Of a DNA stretch of 64,000 nucleotides, positions 48,801 to 55,319 are shown piece by piece. Positions within the stretch are counted from its first letter, which is position 1. Every line of letters starts with the position of its first letter. The DNA lies in NCBI GenBank assembly GCA_005784505.1, contig VCAZ01000001.1:3158597-3222596 (forward strand), read 5' to 3'. The notes beneath the pieces are model-generated. The model was not told the DNA's origin and did not search any database. It saw only the letters and a list, made by a program, of their open reading frames with translations. The translations under genes were made by a program, and so were the position numbers. This stretch comes from Bagarius yarrelli. Lineage: Eukaryota; Chordata; Actinopteri; Siluriformes; Sisoridae.

Positions 48801-51800
48801 CCATCCATTTATTCATCCATCTATCCATCCATCCATCCTTCGTCTATACCTGCATATTCTTAATCAGGTTCACAGGGATCTGTTAGAGTCTATCCCAGCT
48901 GTCATTAGGCAAAAGGGAGGGGTACACCCTGGACAGGTCGCCAGTCCACCGCAGGACCACATACGACCACACACACTCCTACGGGTAATATGCTTGGGGC
49001 GAACATGCAAACTTTACCGACCGGCCCCAGACGGTGAAACAAACCTAGAACCATCTTGCTGTGAGGCAACAGTGCTAAACCCTAAGCTCATAGAACTGGA
49101 CAGAAACGTAAGTTACATCATTGGATCATTATTATAATATTATTAAATGCTTGTATTTATATTTCATAAACTAAAAATAAAAAGTTCCAAGCAGAAGAAA
49201 AATGCTGAACTTTAAGACAGAAACACTTTTATGGTTCCCCAAAAGCACAAACCAAAGAAATGTCAAATTTAATGTTCTGTACAATAAAAATCCAAACAAA
49301 GTATTTAAAAATCTTTATACTATAATGCAGTGAGCCAGAAATGTCATTTACACTGCAATGATAAATAACAGCCAGAGGAAACCAGGTTCTTGTTTTCTAA
49401 TTCCACACCATAACACACCCACACACGAGTGTGTATTCATACAGCAGCAAAGTAAATGGGGGTGTAAAGCTGTTATTGCTCTTATTGATCATGGTCAGGA
49501 GACAGATAGCATTACTGTAACACATCATCGCTCATTTCAGCAGTAACTCCTTTGTGTAGCCTTCCTTAGGGTTTGAACAGCAAACAGAAAATTAAAAAAA
49601 TAATAATAATATTTGGATTCTTTGGCTAAAACCATTTATTACTGTAAAAATATTTTCAATAAACTCACAATCTACCATTCTTTAACCTGATGAATGCCTA
49701 GCGACAACTTTCGGTTTAGACGTCTCTAATGAAAAGTCTTAATAGATACTGTATATGAGAAACATAACAGGATATTAAGAGATTTCTTTGGCTGTAATTT
49801 AAAGCCTGATATAAATTGATTTACGAATCCGACACCAGAGGTCATGCGGGGAAAATAGAGCCATAAGGGCAGATACATACGTGTGTCCATCACAACAACA
49901 ATAAAGGGTTTGAAAGTAGCACTAATAAAGACTGATAGTTCCTTCAGACGATTCATTCTGAAGAGCTCCTACCCACTTGGCCTTGGACACCAACGTTCAA
50001 TTAAAAACAAATTACCGTTGTTGTTGTTGTTGTTGGGTTTGTTTGTTTTTTTTGATGCACACCATTAATTTTACATCTCAACAAGAGAGAAAGAATTTTA
50101 ACTGCAACCATGTCAGGAGAGGTGAAATCAACGCAGCGGTGTATTACTTCTGAGCAATGTGTTAGCTAAATGATCCTTGCTACTGTGTCCTTTATCACTT
50201 GTAGATGATCTAATCAGTTAGCTAAGGGATTGAGACTGTGGGTTATATCCAGCTAGGGTAGAGTGCTGTGACATTATCTGTATCGCAGAGGTGGGTAGTA
50301 ACGCGCTACATTTACTTCGTGACGTTTACTTGACTTGATTTTTTTAAAATGAAAATTACTTGTAGAAGTATTTTTAACTGGCTTTACTTTTAAAATTACA
50401 TTGACATTTACAGAATTTGGCAGACGTCCTTATCCAGAGCGACTTACATTCATCCCTTCTATACAACTAAGCAATTGGGGTTACAGACTTTGCTCAGGGG
50501 CTCACAGTGGTGGTTTGGTGGTGTCCAGAATCGAACCGTGGTCTTTCTGGTATCAGTCCAACACCTTAACCATGAGCCACCACTTTCCCCCAGGTGCTCC
50601 TGTTACTATTGAATGTTAATTAGAAAAATTGACTATTAATTACCTAAAAAAAACGAGTCCCACAATAGGCTGCAGCCATCCAAAGTTAGTACTTGAAACT
50701 TGCTTATTTTTTTAAGCACCCTCAGGAGAAGTAGTGAGTATATCAGTAGTGACAGGCCACTCCAAAGAGTGAAAAAGAACAGTTACATAATGCCTTCGAT
50801 GTATACCAAAATAAGTTAAAAATATCAGCGTACAGGATTTGCAGCTCCAACCGAAGAAAATGTCACAGGAAGTTTTATGATAATGGCTACATGAGGGTGA
50901 TTCTGCAACTGTAGGCACTTTAAAATTGCGTAAGTTGCTATAAAATCTATACATTTTAAAATGTACAGGCTGTGACCTGAAGCACGGGTATTTACTATAA
51001 TACTTTAATAGGATTTTACAGTCCACTTTGTGAAATACTTTTTCATTTTCAGATTTATTTTCATGATGTGTCAACAGTTTCTTTTGTCATGCTTTTAGTT
51101 TATATTTCCGCAATCGACTCACTGCAAAAAGTGCATGCGTGAGCTTAAACGTGTATGTCTTTGAAGCACATGCGTGCTGCAGAGGTTGCATGTGTCTAAC
51201 TGCGCACACGTGGCTGAGAGTGAATGTGTATAAGTGCGCACACGCGGCTGATTGTGCATGTGTCTAAGTGCACATGCGTGGCTGAAAGTGTACGTCTAGG
51301 TGCGCATGCGCAGCTGAGAGTGCATATGTCGAAATGAATGTGCACAACTGAGAGTGCATGTATCCAAGTGTGCAGACGTAGATAAGAGTGCATGTGACTA
51401 AACGCGCATGCATGGCTGAGAGTGCATGTCTGTAAGTGTGCATGCGTGGCTGAGAGTGCATGTGTCGAAATGAATGTGCGCAACTGAGAGTGCATGTATC
51501 TAAGTGCGCATACGTAGAAAGGAGTGCATGTGACTAAGCACGCATGCATGGCTGAGAGTGCATGTGTCTAAGCACACATGCACGGCTGATTATGCATGTG
51601 TCTAAGTGTGCATGCGCAGCTGCAAGTGCATGTGATGTGTCTTAGTGCACGAGCGTGGCTAAAAGTGCATGTGTCTAAGCACACATGCGCGGCTGGCAAA
51701 GTGCATGTGTGTTGTGTCTATGCACGTGTGTGTGTCTAAGTGTGCATGTGTGGCATGTGTGGCCAAAAAGTGCATGTGTCTAAATGCACATGCTTTTTTG

Positions 51801-53775
51801 AGGTGTTTCTGTATTTAAGCATATTTGCCCTGAGCTTTGAAGAAGGGACATGAGGAACAGAAGCATGACCTTGACATAGCATTACATCACTTGTATCTCA
51901 ATATTATTTTAATACCAAGTCAATGCTCCTCCATGGAAGGGTAAAGCAATTACCTTTTGCCTGCAAGCCAAGATTAAAATGTCTTGGAAAAGGGCAGGAG
52001 AAATGATTTCGCATTCTTGTCATTCAGCCAGAGGCTAAACTGACTAAGCAACTATGACCAATGACAGTAAAGACATAAAAAAAATGAGTTATGTGTCAAA
52101 ACACAACGAGAGCCATGCATTCTGACCTGTCATAACAAATGATAGTATTATCTTATCGTTTGCTAGACCAGAAGATTAACCAGAAAGCTCGTCTCTCCAT
52201 GAATGCAAAACTTAACCTGACGGAAAAAAAATCTTTGTTTTAAACCTAAAAACTCCTCCTGCATCCTGCACCAGTCACAAACACTGTGTGATGCAGGCAG
52301 CACGTCACTTAAAGCAAGGAAAGTGCATGTTAAATTATATAAGTAAATTATATGAATTCTGACATTAGCACAATTCACACGCCATGTTTATTTTTTTGTT
52401 AGCAGCAAACATTTTCTATCAACCTAGGGTTGATTGATGATTCTAAATAGCCCATAGGAGTGAGTGTGAGTGTGTGTGTGGCCCTGTGATGGACTGGTGA
52501 CCTGTCCAGGGTGTCCCCCTTCTGTCTTTCACCCTTTCAGAGATGGCTGGGATAGACTCCAGCAGATCCCCATGACCCAGAATTAGGAAATAAGCGGGTA
52601 TAGAAGATGAATTTTATTTTCTCCTTTAAGTAATAAAGCCAGTCTGTTAATCCTGAGGAAAGGTTGCTGCTCGCCCTTAATATGGCAAATCAAAAGATAT
52701 ATTACAATTATAACAATTATTTCTGTCAGGGTTGGGGTCTGGCTTTGCTCTACCAGCCCACCAAAGGTCTGCTATAGATCATTTCAAGAGAGTGCAACTC
52801 TTCATGCTTAAGCAGGGAGAATCGTCGCTGGAAGACCACTCCAGGGAGTTTCTGGGCTTGGCTTATTTCATAGATTTCCTAAGCACCAGCCTATTTTGTA
52901 AATCTTAAGCCACCGCAAATGCTAACCTGGGCCTGGCAGAGGAGAACTCATGCCTGCCGCACACTATAGGGCGCTATAGTACTCGAGTCTTGGCGGCTGT
53001 GGAGGGGCCGCACACTGAGTCGCTGAGACTGATTAGATCCATAAGCCGGCTTTAAGAGCCCAGCTCCCCATCCCATCCTCTAGACCACCTCTACTGCACC
53101 ACACTCCTTAGGGTTTTGACTGTGGGTTGGTGTTTCTGTGTCGGTAGACACCTATAGACGAGATGTCAAGCTCACGAGGGGTGTTGCCCCACCAGGCCAC
53201 TTGGGCACGTACTAGTACTATGGCTTTGTGCTTAATGTTTGTTTATGTCGTCCGTATCATGTGAGTCTCCCCGGTCCTGTCATTGGCAGATACAATACAT
53301 GAAGCAAAAGTAATTATCAGAATTGGATTTCTAGCAAATTTTTTTATCCGTTTTCACAAAAATTTGTGTAACATATGTACAGTACAGAGGAAGAGAACAT
53401 GCTGGGTAAAGCTATTCATTGCTGAGTCTAATAGGTCCGCTTTCACTCGGATTGACGCATGAATGAATACGTAAATACCCTTTTCTTTGTTTTCAGCTAA
53501 CAGCGAATAAAAAGCAAAACTTGACCCGGCAAATTAAATTAAAAAACATTCTTTATAAGGTTTTCCGTAATGTAGATTATTTTTATGAAAATGTGCATGC
53601 AGTATTTCAGAAAGCATAGAGAGAAAAGGCAGAAAGGTAACCTCTTGCAAACAAGCACTGATTTCCTACCTGTAAAGCTGGTGGCAGACAGGTAGAGCCA
53701 TGTGAGGGCCGGGATAAAGAGTAGGATAAGGGAGGCAGCCAGGAACTTCCTGCGCCCACGACACATTCCGAGCAT
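27373..53775 (-). CDS. large1: large1, whole coding region (14 coding exons, 747 aa)
   Basis: LARGE1 is a Golgi type II membrane glycosyltransferase. It alternately adds xylose (alpha-1,3) and glucuronic acid (beta-1,3) to build matriglycan on alpha-dystroglycan, the polymer that binds laminin-G domains; loss causes dystroglycanopathy in mammals. Joining 53670-53775, 48448-48722, 46055-46137, 41342-41465, 40194-40365, 37552-37656, 36809-36921, 36162-36287, 35008-35163, 34591-34754, 31878-32156, 30745-30891, 28602-28797 and 27373-27570 gives 2244 nt with no stop until the end. Visible parts are an anchor at about residues 11-30, a coiled coil at about 52-71, a GT8 domain at about 129-404 with DTD at 233-235, and a GT49 domain at about 405-747 with DID at 554-556. 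Potential N-glycosylation sites are N92, N113 and N139. The basic N-terminus (MLGMCRGRRKF) and length match LARGE1 better than LARGE2. The a/b paralogue status in fish is not resolved. All introns are GT-AG. No broken or missing catalytic residue is seen. Confidence 0.96.
27866..27939 (+). mobile_element. SINE-B tail
   Basis: Only gttgtataaatgggataaat and the ctctggataaggacgtctgc end remain. Confidence 0.7.
28127..28285 (-). mobile_element. SINE-B copy
   Basis: The tail and middle are clear; the head is replaced at 28286 by a plus-oriented SINE-B tail (gacgtcttccaaatgctgca), part of the intron 13 duplication. Confidence 0.7.
28602..28797 (-). CDS. large1: large1 coding exon 13 (aa 617-682, GT49)
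   Basis: It encodes RYHVWTKGHAPTNFAKWRT, the WEADFEPYVMVRRDSPEYD block and RRFVGFGWNKVAHIMELDAQ. This is the best conserved stretch of the GT49 domain. The acceptor is acatttttag and the donor is CAG before GTAAAG. Confidence 0.97.
28798..30744 (-). other. large1: large1 intron 12 (1947 bp)
   Basis: It is mainly AT-rich. A plus-strand stretch at 30000-30215 may be a LINE reverse-transcriptase relic (see separate entry). No SINE is seen. Confidence 0.65.
30000..30215 (+). mobile_element. possible LINE reverse-transcriptase relic
   Basis: A plus-strand frame holds NQSGFKGTDSTLV, which resembles the QSGF...HSTETAL motif of L2-type LINE reverse transcriptases, with upstream text resembling the preceding helix. 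It is short and unsupported by other motifs. Confidence 0.35.
30745..30891 (-). CDS. large1: large1 coding exon 12 (aa 568-617, GT49)
   Basis: It encodes KSVIQLDMEHTKKALVVPAF and then ETLRYRLSFPKSKAELLSQL and DMGTLFTF. The acceptor is gtcttgcag and the donor TTCAG before GTAAAAGC. Both ends carry split arginine codons, as in the mammalian gene product. Confidence 0.96.
30892..31877 (-). other. large1: large1 intron 11 (986 bp), mostly LINE
   Basis: About 800 bp of this intron is an antisense RTE-like LINE fragment (31055-31850), leaving under 30 bp to the exon 11 donor and about 160 bp to exon 12. Confidence 0.85.
31055..31850 (+). mobile_element. RTE-like LINE 3' fragment in large1 intron 11
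   Basis: This is the longest plus-strand copy. It includes SKTEYMCLNE, VKKVQEFKYSGSTVQSNGE and NRWRNVSGVMCDRRIS of the reverse-transcriptase end, then a five-copy 36/35-bp array (31305-31450), then the same C-terminus and the AGAAGAAG tail. About 10 bp are missing just before the array compared with the copy at 62150. It is antisense to large1. Frameshifts and stops make it dead. Confidence 0.85.
31878..32156 (-). CDS. large1: large1 coding exon 11 (aa 475-568, GT49 DID motif)
   Basis: The largest internal exon encodes [20 protein letters not shown] through YIVYKEGQF-type and NTPYMFLSDIDFLPMYG sequence. D554-I-D556 is the DxD motif of the glucuronyltransferase domain (human 563/565). It ends in EYL plus two bases of Arg568 before GTAAGATA. 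A LINE copy lies less than 30 bp into the following intron. Confidence 0.97.
32580..32936 (+). mobile_element. SINE-C copy with internal duplications
   Basis: The head ggtggctcaaatggttaa occurs three times (32589-32660) and the block ctgatctgaagaccaggaag occurs twice (32669 and 32720). The body and tail are then normal. Confidence 0.75.
33136..33297. mobile_element. MITE with 14-bp perfect terminal inverted repeats
   Basis: The left end aggggcaccgctag (33136-33149) is the exact reverse complement of the right end (33284-33297). Length is 162 bp with no coding capacity. Flanks (ctcct/tctctt) hint at, but do not prove, a target duplication. It is probably hAT-derived. Confidence 0.6.
34591..34754 (-). 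CDS. large1: large1 coding exon 10 (aa 421-475, GT49 start)
   Basis: It encodes LQKTLMELDEDDPCYEFRRE followed by RFTVHRTHLYFLHYEYEP and TDVTLVAQLSMDR. The acceptor is tattttag and the donor is ACAG before GTAAAAG. It ends two bases into Arg475. Confidence 0.96.
35008..35163 (-). CDS. large1: large1 coding exon 9 (aa 369-420, GT8/GT49 linker)
   Basis: It encodes [20 protein letters not shown] and then LYLTFLEYDGNLLRRELFG and CPSETDHNSEN. The HWNSPKK block closes the GT8 domain, and the remainder bridges into the GT49 domain (boundary at about residue 404). The acceptor is cgtccag and the donor is AAC before GTAGGT. Confidence 0.96.
35340..35394 (+). mobile_element. SINE-B tail fragment
   Basis: Only ttggataagagcatctgcca and atgctgtaaatgtaaat remain. 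Confidence 0.6.
35493..35640 (+). mobile_element. DANA-like SINE, 5' half
   Basis: Head and core are present up to gtgcttgcatgg; it then jumps to attgggcaatttagacacac, so the middle is deleted. Confidence 0.75.
36162..36287 (-). CDS. large1: large1 coding exon 8 (aa 327-368, GT8)
   Basis: It encodes DIFNAVIKQNPFLVHQLP, CFWNVQLSDHTRSEKCYRD and VSDLK, with codon-complete ends. The acceptor is attttgcag and the donor is AAG before GTCAGG. The CFWN...CYRD pattern is typical of LARGE GT8 domains. Confidence 0.96.
36771..36803. repeat. (GT)n next to large1 exon 7 donor
   Basis: The plus-strand GT run, interrupted by tttt, ends 6 bp from exon 7. In the transcript it is a CA repeat that begins within the donor region. 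Confidence 0.95.
36809..36921 (-). CDS. large1: large1 coding exon 7 (aa 289-326, GT8)
   Basis: It encodes VILLLLDRLRKLRWEQMW and then TAERELMSMLSTSLADQ. The acceptor is tttttgttag. The donor CAG before GTGCACAC runs straight into a CA repeat in the transcript. Confidence 0.96.
37216..37412 (+). mobile_element. SINE-B copy, full length
   Basis: It has agaagtggtagtctaggggt, B box ggttcgatttcc, and tail ctctggataagaacgtctgc. Confidence 0.8.
37552..37656 (-). CDS. large1: large1 coding exon 6 (aa 254-289, GT8)
   Basis: It encodes GQQVLGLVENQSDWYLGN and then WPALGRGFNTG, a strongly conserved block of the GT8 domain. The acceptor is tttctttcag and the donor follows ACTG as GTAATT. Both ends split glycine codons. 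Confidence 0.96.
37835..38035 (+). mobile_element. SINE-B copy, full length
   Basis: It runs from gaagtggtggctcatagtta to the repeated gtaaatgttaatgtaaatgt tail. Confidence 0.8.
38309..38364. repeat. (TA)n microsatellite
   Basis: About 28 TA units in intron 5. Confidence 0.95.
39225..39720 (+). mobile_element. Tc1/mariner transposase C-terminal relic
   Basis: A plus-strand frame reads WSIKMGCGWVFQHDNGPKHK then MKKWLKRKRIRSW, followed in another frame by NPIKNLWRELK. These are the second aspartate and third acidic blocks of the DD34E triad. The final acidic residue is lysine (AAA), so it would be inactive. A 3' end with a TA-rich inverted-repeat-like tail closes near 39720. A 17-bp perfect inverted repeat sits at 39252-39290. 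Confidence 0.75.
40194..40365 (-). CDS. large1: large1 coding exon 5 (aa 197-254, GT8 DTD motif)
   Basis: It encodes SEVSWIPNKHYSGIYG through VIVLDTDITFATDIAELW. D233-T-D235 is the metal and nucleotide-sugar binding DxD motif of the xylosyltransferase domain; human D242/D244 are offset by exactly 9. The donor ACAG before GTTTTTA departs from consensus at +3 to +5. The frame into exon 6 (Gly254 split 1/2) supports this junction. Confidence 0.95.
40366..41341 (-). other. large1: large1 intron 4 (976 bp)
   Basis: The only recognisable element is a plus-strand SINE-B copy at 40885-41085. The rest is AT-rich and featureless. Confidence 0.8.
40885..41085 (+). mobile_element. SINE-B copy
   Basis: It runs from gggaggaattgatagctcgg to the tail aagggcgtctgccatatgct; the B box is partly lost. 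Confidence 0.75.
41342..41465 (-). CDS. large1: large1 coding exon 4 (aa 155-196, GT8)
   Basis: It encodes RRNPLHFHFITDSIAQQ through MVPAVQVDFYDADELK of the GT8 domain. The donor AAG before GTGAGT is strong. The acceptor gacag is preceded by a purine-containing stretch and then by a long UG repeat in the transcript rather than a pyrimidine tract (see findings). Confidence 0.96.
41482..41520. repeat. (AC)n next to large1 exon 4 acceptor
   Basis: About 19 AC units on the plus strand, which is a UG repeat in the transcript, ending about 16 nt upstream of exon 4. Confidence 0.95.
42245..42592 (-). mobile_element. two adjacent SINE-B copies, same orientation
   Basis: One copy spans 42245-42419 and the other 42420-42592, both minus-oriented with tail, middle and head in order. 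They are head-to-tail neighbours and differ enough to be separate insertions or an old duplication. Confidence 0.75.
42600..42910 (-). mobile_element. LINE 3' tail, inverted copy
   Basis: It is the reverse complement of the 13590-13790 type (starts gttcaaggagctttattgtc). It extends about 100 bp further 5' than the other copy, to a region rich in cagtgcaaaa. Confidence 0.6.
43900..44062 (-). mobile_element. SINE-B copy, tail truncated
   Basis: The middle (gggcccagcagtgat) and head (caacaccttgaccactcagc) are present. Confidence 0.75.
44205..44715 (+). repeat. unclassified dispersed repeat, copy 2 (longer 5')
   Basis: It extends 5' of the other copy with aattcgttccgtgacagagc and tcattgaaatgaattgaaat, which look like a non-autonomous DNA element. 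Its type is not established. Confidence 0.7.
45833..45866. repeat. (TG)n microsatellite
   Basis: About 17 TG units in intron 3, about 190 bp upstream (in transcript terms downstream) of exon 3. Confidence 0.95.
46055..46137 (-). CDS. large1: large1 coding exon 3 (aa 128-155, GT8 start)
   Basis: It encodes TIHMAIVCAGYNASRD followed by VVTLVKSVLFH, the first beta strand and helix of the xylosyltransferase domain. YNAS gives sequon N139. The pyrimidine-rich acceptor (tttttttctccag) and the donor CAG before GTAAGG are both strong. It ends two bases into Arg155. Confidence 0.96.
47164..47310 (-). mobile_element. SINE-B copy, head truncated
   Basis: The tail gcagacacccttatccatag and the middle up to ggtgctggtaattgaacccc are present. 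Confidence 0.75.
48007..48095 (-). mobile_element. SINE-B fragment
   Basis: A diverged tail (gcagacacccttatgcagag) and part of the middle remain. Confidence 0.6.
48143..48298 (-). mobile_element. DANA-like SINE, partial
   Basis: The core gtgcaaactccacacagaaa and the head region ccgggtcctgcttgcagtga are present; the central part is deleted. Confidence 0.75.
48448..48722 (-). CDS. large1: large1 coding exon 2 (aa 36-127, stem and coiled coil)
   Basis: This exon encodes the luminal stem. VKPLPLSPLEPQ is followed by a charged heptad-like stretch (LRVREIEEENQALRKKL, about 54-71) typical of the LARGE coiled coil. A low-complexity Gly/His/Asn part comes next, and then the conserved GNSSDC...VVDKCE entering the GT8 domain. 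NQT (N92) and NSS (N113) are glycosylation sequons. The acceptor is ttag before TGAAACC and the donor is GAG before GTAAGA. The middle of the stem is the least conserved part of the family, and this exon accounts for most of the 9-residue difference from human. Confidence 0.95.
48778..49092 (-). mobile_element. DANA-like SINE with (CATC)n tail
   Basis: A long (CATC/CATT)n tail at 48780-48840 is followed by the 3' segment, core and head, with several deletions near 48990-49040. It lies just upstream of the exon 2 acceptor. Confidence 0.75.
50400..50595 (-). mobile_element. SINE-B copy, full length
   Basis: It runs from the tail (gcagacgtccttatccagag) to the head (caacaccttaaccatgagcc). Confidence 0.8.
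51120..51800. repeat. GCATGC-rich minisatellite in intron 1
   Basis: About 680 bp is built from a degenerate unit of roughly 35-45 bp like agtgcatgtgtctaagtgcg and catgcgtggctgag. A higher-order repeat of about 140 bp is visible: tgtcgaaatgaatgtgc recurs at 51327 and 51467, each followed by the same order of variants. The sequence alternates purine and pyrimidine over long stretches. Confidence 0.85.
52425..52616 (+). mobile_element. DANA-like SINE, 3' half
   Basis: It runs from gattgatgattctaaatagc to gcgggtatagaagatgaatt; the 5' head is missing. Confidence 0.75.
52740..52940 (+). pseudogene. Ty3/gypsy-like gag relic
   Basis: A plus-strand frame reads KQGESSLEDHSREFLGLAYF-like sequence near 52810-52880, matching the Gag capsid style of fish gypsy elements. 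It is a short fragment without pol; 52950-53300 continues with GC-richer sequence of the same look but no recognised motif. Confidence 0.4.
53670..53775 (-). CDS. large1: large1 coding exon 1 (aa 1-35, signal anchor)
   Basis: The start codon at 53775-53773 is followed by a basic cytoplasmic tip (CRGRRK) and a hydrophobic stretch ending TWLYLSATSFT, which is a Golgi type II signal anchor. It ends one base into codon 36 (phase 1) at ACAG before a GTAGG donor. An in-frame GTG three codons upstream is not needed, because the ATG sits where LARGE1 proteins start. The same exon probably extends upstream as 5' leader to 53862. Confidence 0.95.
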
Positions 53776-53862
53776 CCTCTGCACTGATGAGAGCAGGTGT
53801 TCAGGAGCCTGACAGACCTCTGTTTACGCAGCAGGTGTTAGCTAAACGGTGCATGGCATTAA
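53776..53862 (-). promoter_or_regulatory. large1: large1 5' leader part of exon 1, with two upstream ORFs
   Basis: A long pyrimidine tract followed by ttaattcag ends at 53863. This is a good acceptor and would make the first coding exon begin at 53862 with 87 nt of leader. Within it, an ATG at 53859 opens a 6-codon frame (with stop) ending at 53842. An overlapping ATG at 53854 opens an 18-codon frame (with stop) ending at 53801. Neither is in frame with the large1 ATG. The acceptor is inferred from sequence only. Confidence 0.5.
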
Positions 53863-55319
53863 CTGAATTAAAGAAAAACGGACAAGAAAAAAAATAAACA
53901 AAAATAAGATGTAGTATAGAAGTTATGTGATCATGCTTTCTGTTCAGAAATTAAACCACTAATACTGGTAATCTTAATCTATTATTCTTAATGCTATAAT
54001 TCTTTTGGTGTGTTTTCACTGTTCATGTTTAAACTCTGCGCAGAATCTTTCCGTAAATGTCTACGAAAAAATTTGGAACGCAGACATAGCAATAGGGCAA
54101 AGCTTTCAACGTAAACGCTATACACTGTGTAATAGCCAATGACATATTTGTATGCATGCTGACCTGGACAGATTGCCAGTCCATCACAGGACCACACACA
54201 CAATCACCAGTCAATCTAACATACATGTTTTTGGACTATGGGAGGAAACCGGAGAACCCGGAGTAAACCCACGCAAGCACAGGGAGAACAGGTAAACTTC
54301 ACACATAAAGACCCCTGCCCAGGAATCAAACCCGGGACCTTCTTGCTGTGAGGCAACAGTGCTAACCACCGTGCTGCCCTCTAATATAACCTATGTCTGT
54401 AATATAGCTGATTTTCATAGCATAGACAGTATAATAATGAATCATTTATTTATTTATTTTTATGTGTAGGAGGTGAGCACAATAATAAAATACAGTTTCT
54501 ACGGAAAAAAAAAAATTGTGGCATGTAATATTTCAACGGTCGTTAAGAACAGCAACAATAAACACAAACAGTATATTATTCCTGGCATTGCATAGTATAA
54601 ATTATTTACCTCCAGTTCTCATTGCAGAACAAACAATTCTTGCTGCCAAAAAAGATTATTGCTTTTGTACAACACAAACCTACTGAAACTCAATGAGATA
54701 ATGATTGTTTGAGAAACTTTGAGACAACCAAAAAAACACAAAGCCTGGCACATCAAGACGTTTCCCACTTTAACCTCAAATCGAAGAAGGAGACTCACAT
54801 TTACCCTTTAGCTCTAAGGAAACTATTGTAACCTGACAAAAAAACAAACAATCTGTATTCCTGCTGTGTTTCTAGGGTCCAGACATTCATTTAGGGGCTC
54901 CTTGAGAAACATCAGCCATATCAGTTGTATCATTTAATCTGGAGGAAGTAATTCAACTAAGGTGCATTGGAAAGATAGGGAAGGGCTATATAAAAAAGAA
55001 TGACACGGCTATTAATTTTAGAGTAGATGATGCGATGGATAGCAGAATCTAGGGTGACCCAGAAACAGGTGCTCAGGGAATGTAGGGGTATAAATTAGGA
55101 CCTGCAGGCAAACCGGAGCAATTATCACAGCTCTATATGCAACGACGTGCAAAACACCATCGTAGGACAAATTGTGTTAGTTTTTGCCATACTTATTAAA
55201 TACCTATTGGCAACATGTTGAAGGTAGCCATCTGGAGTATTAGAACATGCTGGTTTTCTATGACCGATCATGTGGTCTAGGTAGTAAAGAGTAATTAAAA
55301 AAACATGTTGCAAGCTTCA
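53863..55319. other. upstream flank of large1
   Basis: Apart from the SINE at 54162-54383 nothing is recognised: no CpG-rich promoter and no clear 5' exon. If the exon 1 acceptor is real, the transcription start lies farther upstream. Confidence 0.5.
54162..54383 (-). mobile_element. DANA-like SINE, 5' two thirds
   Basis: The head, core and ccggtttcctcccatagtcc segment are clear. The 3' part is cut at ctggacagattgccagtcca. Confidence 0.8.

Larger units (their letters stand above)
48723..53669 (-). other. large1: large1 intron 1 (4947 bp)
   Basis: It contains DANA-like SINEs (48778-49092 and 52425-52616), a SINE-B copy (50400-50595), the GCATGC-rich minisatellite (51120-51800) and a gag-like relic (52740-52940). 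A block at 50288-50399 starts like non-autonomous hAT elements (gtgggtagtaacgcgctac). The rest (49100-50280, 50600-51110, 51810-52420, 53070-53660) shows no recognisable feature. Confidence 0.8.

Noticed and set aside
51196..51549. 117-codon frame with repeated HALSATHAHL-like units
   Set aside because: It is a translation of the intron 1 minisatellite; no start context or domain supports a protein.
51120..51800. CRISPR-like regular repeats
   Set aside because: The units are degenerate, lack unique spacers and lie in a vertebrate intron.
53776..53784. Upstream in-frame GTG as the large1 start
   Set aside because: The ATG at 53775 matches the family N-terminus and GTG starts are rare in vertebrates.
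54984..54998. TATA-like ctatataaaaaag near the large1 upstream flank
   Set aside because: It is on the wrong strand for large1 and in AT-rich sequence; no other promoter signal is present.
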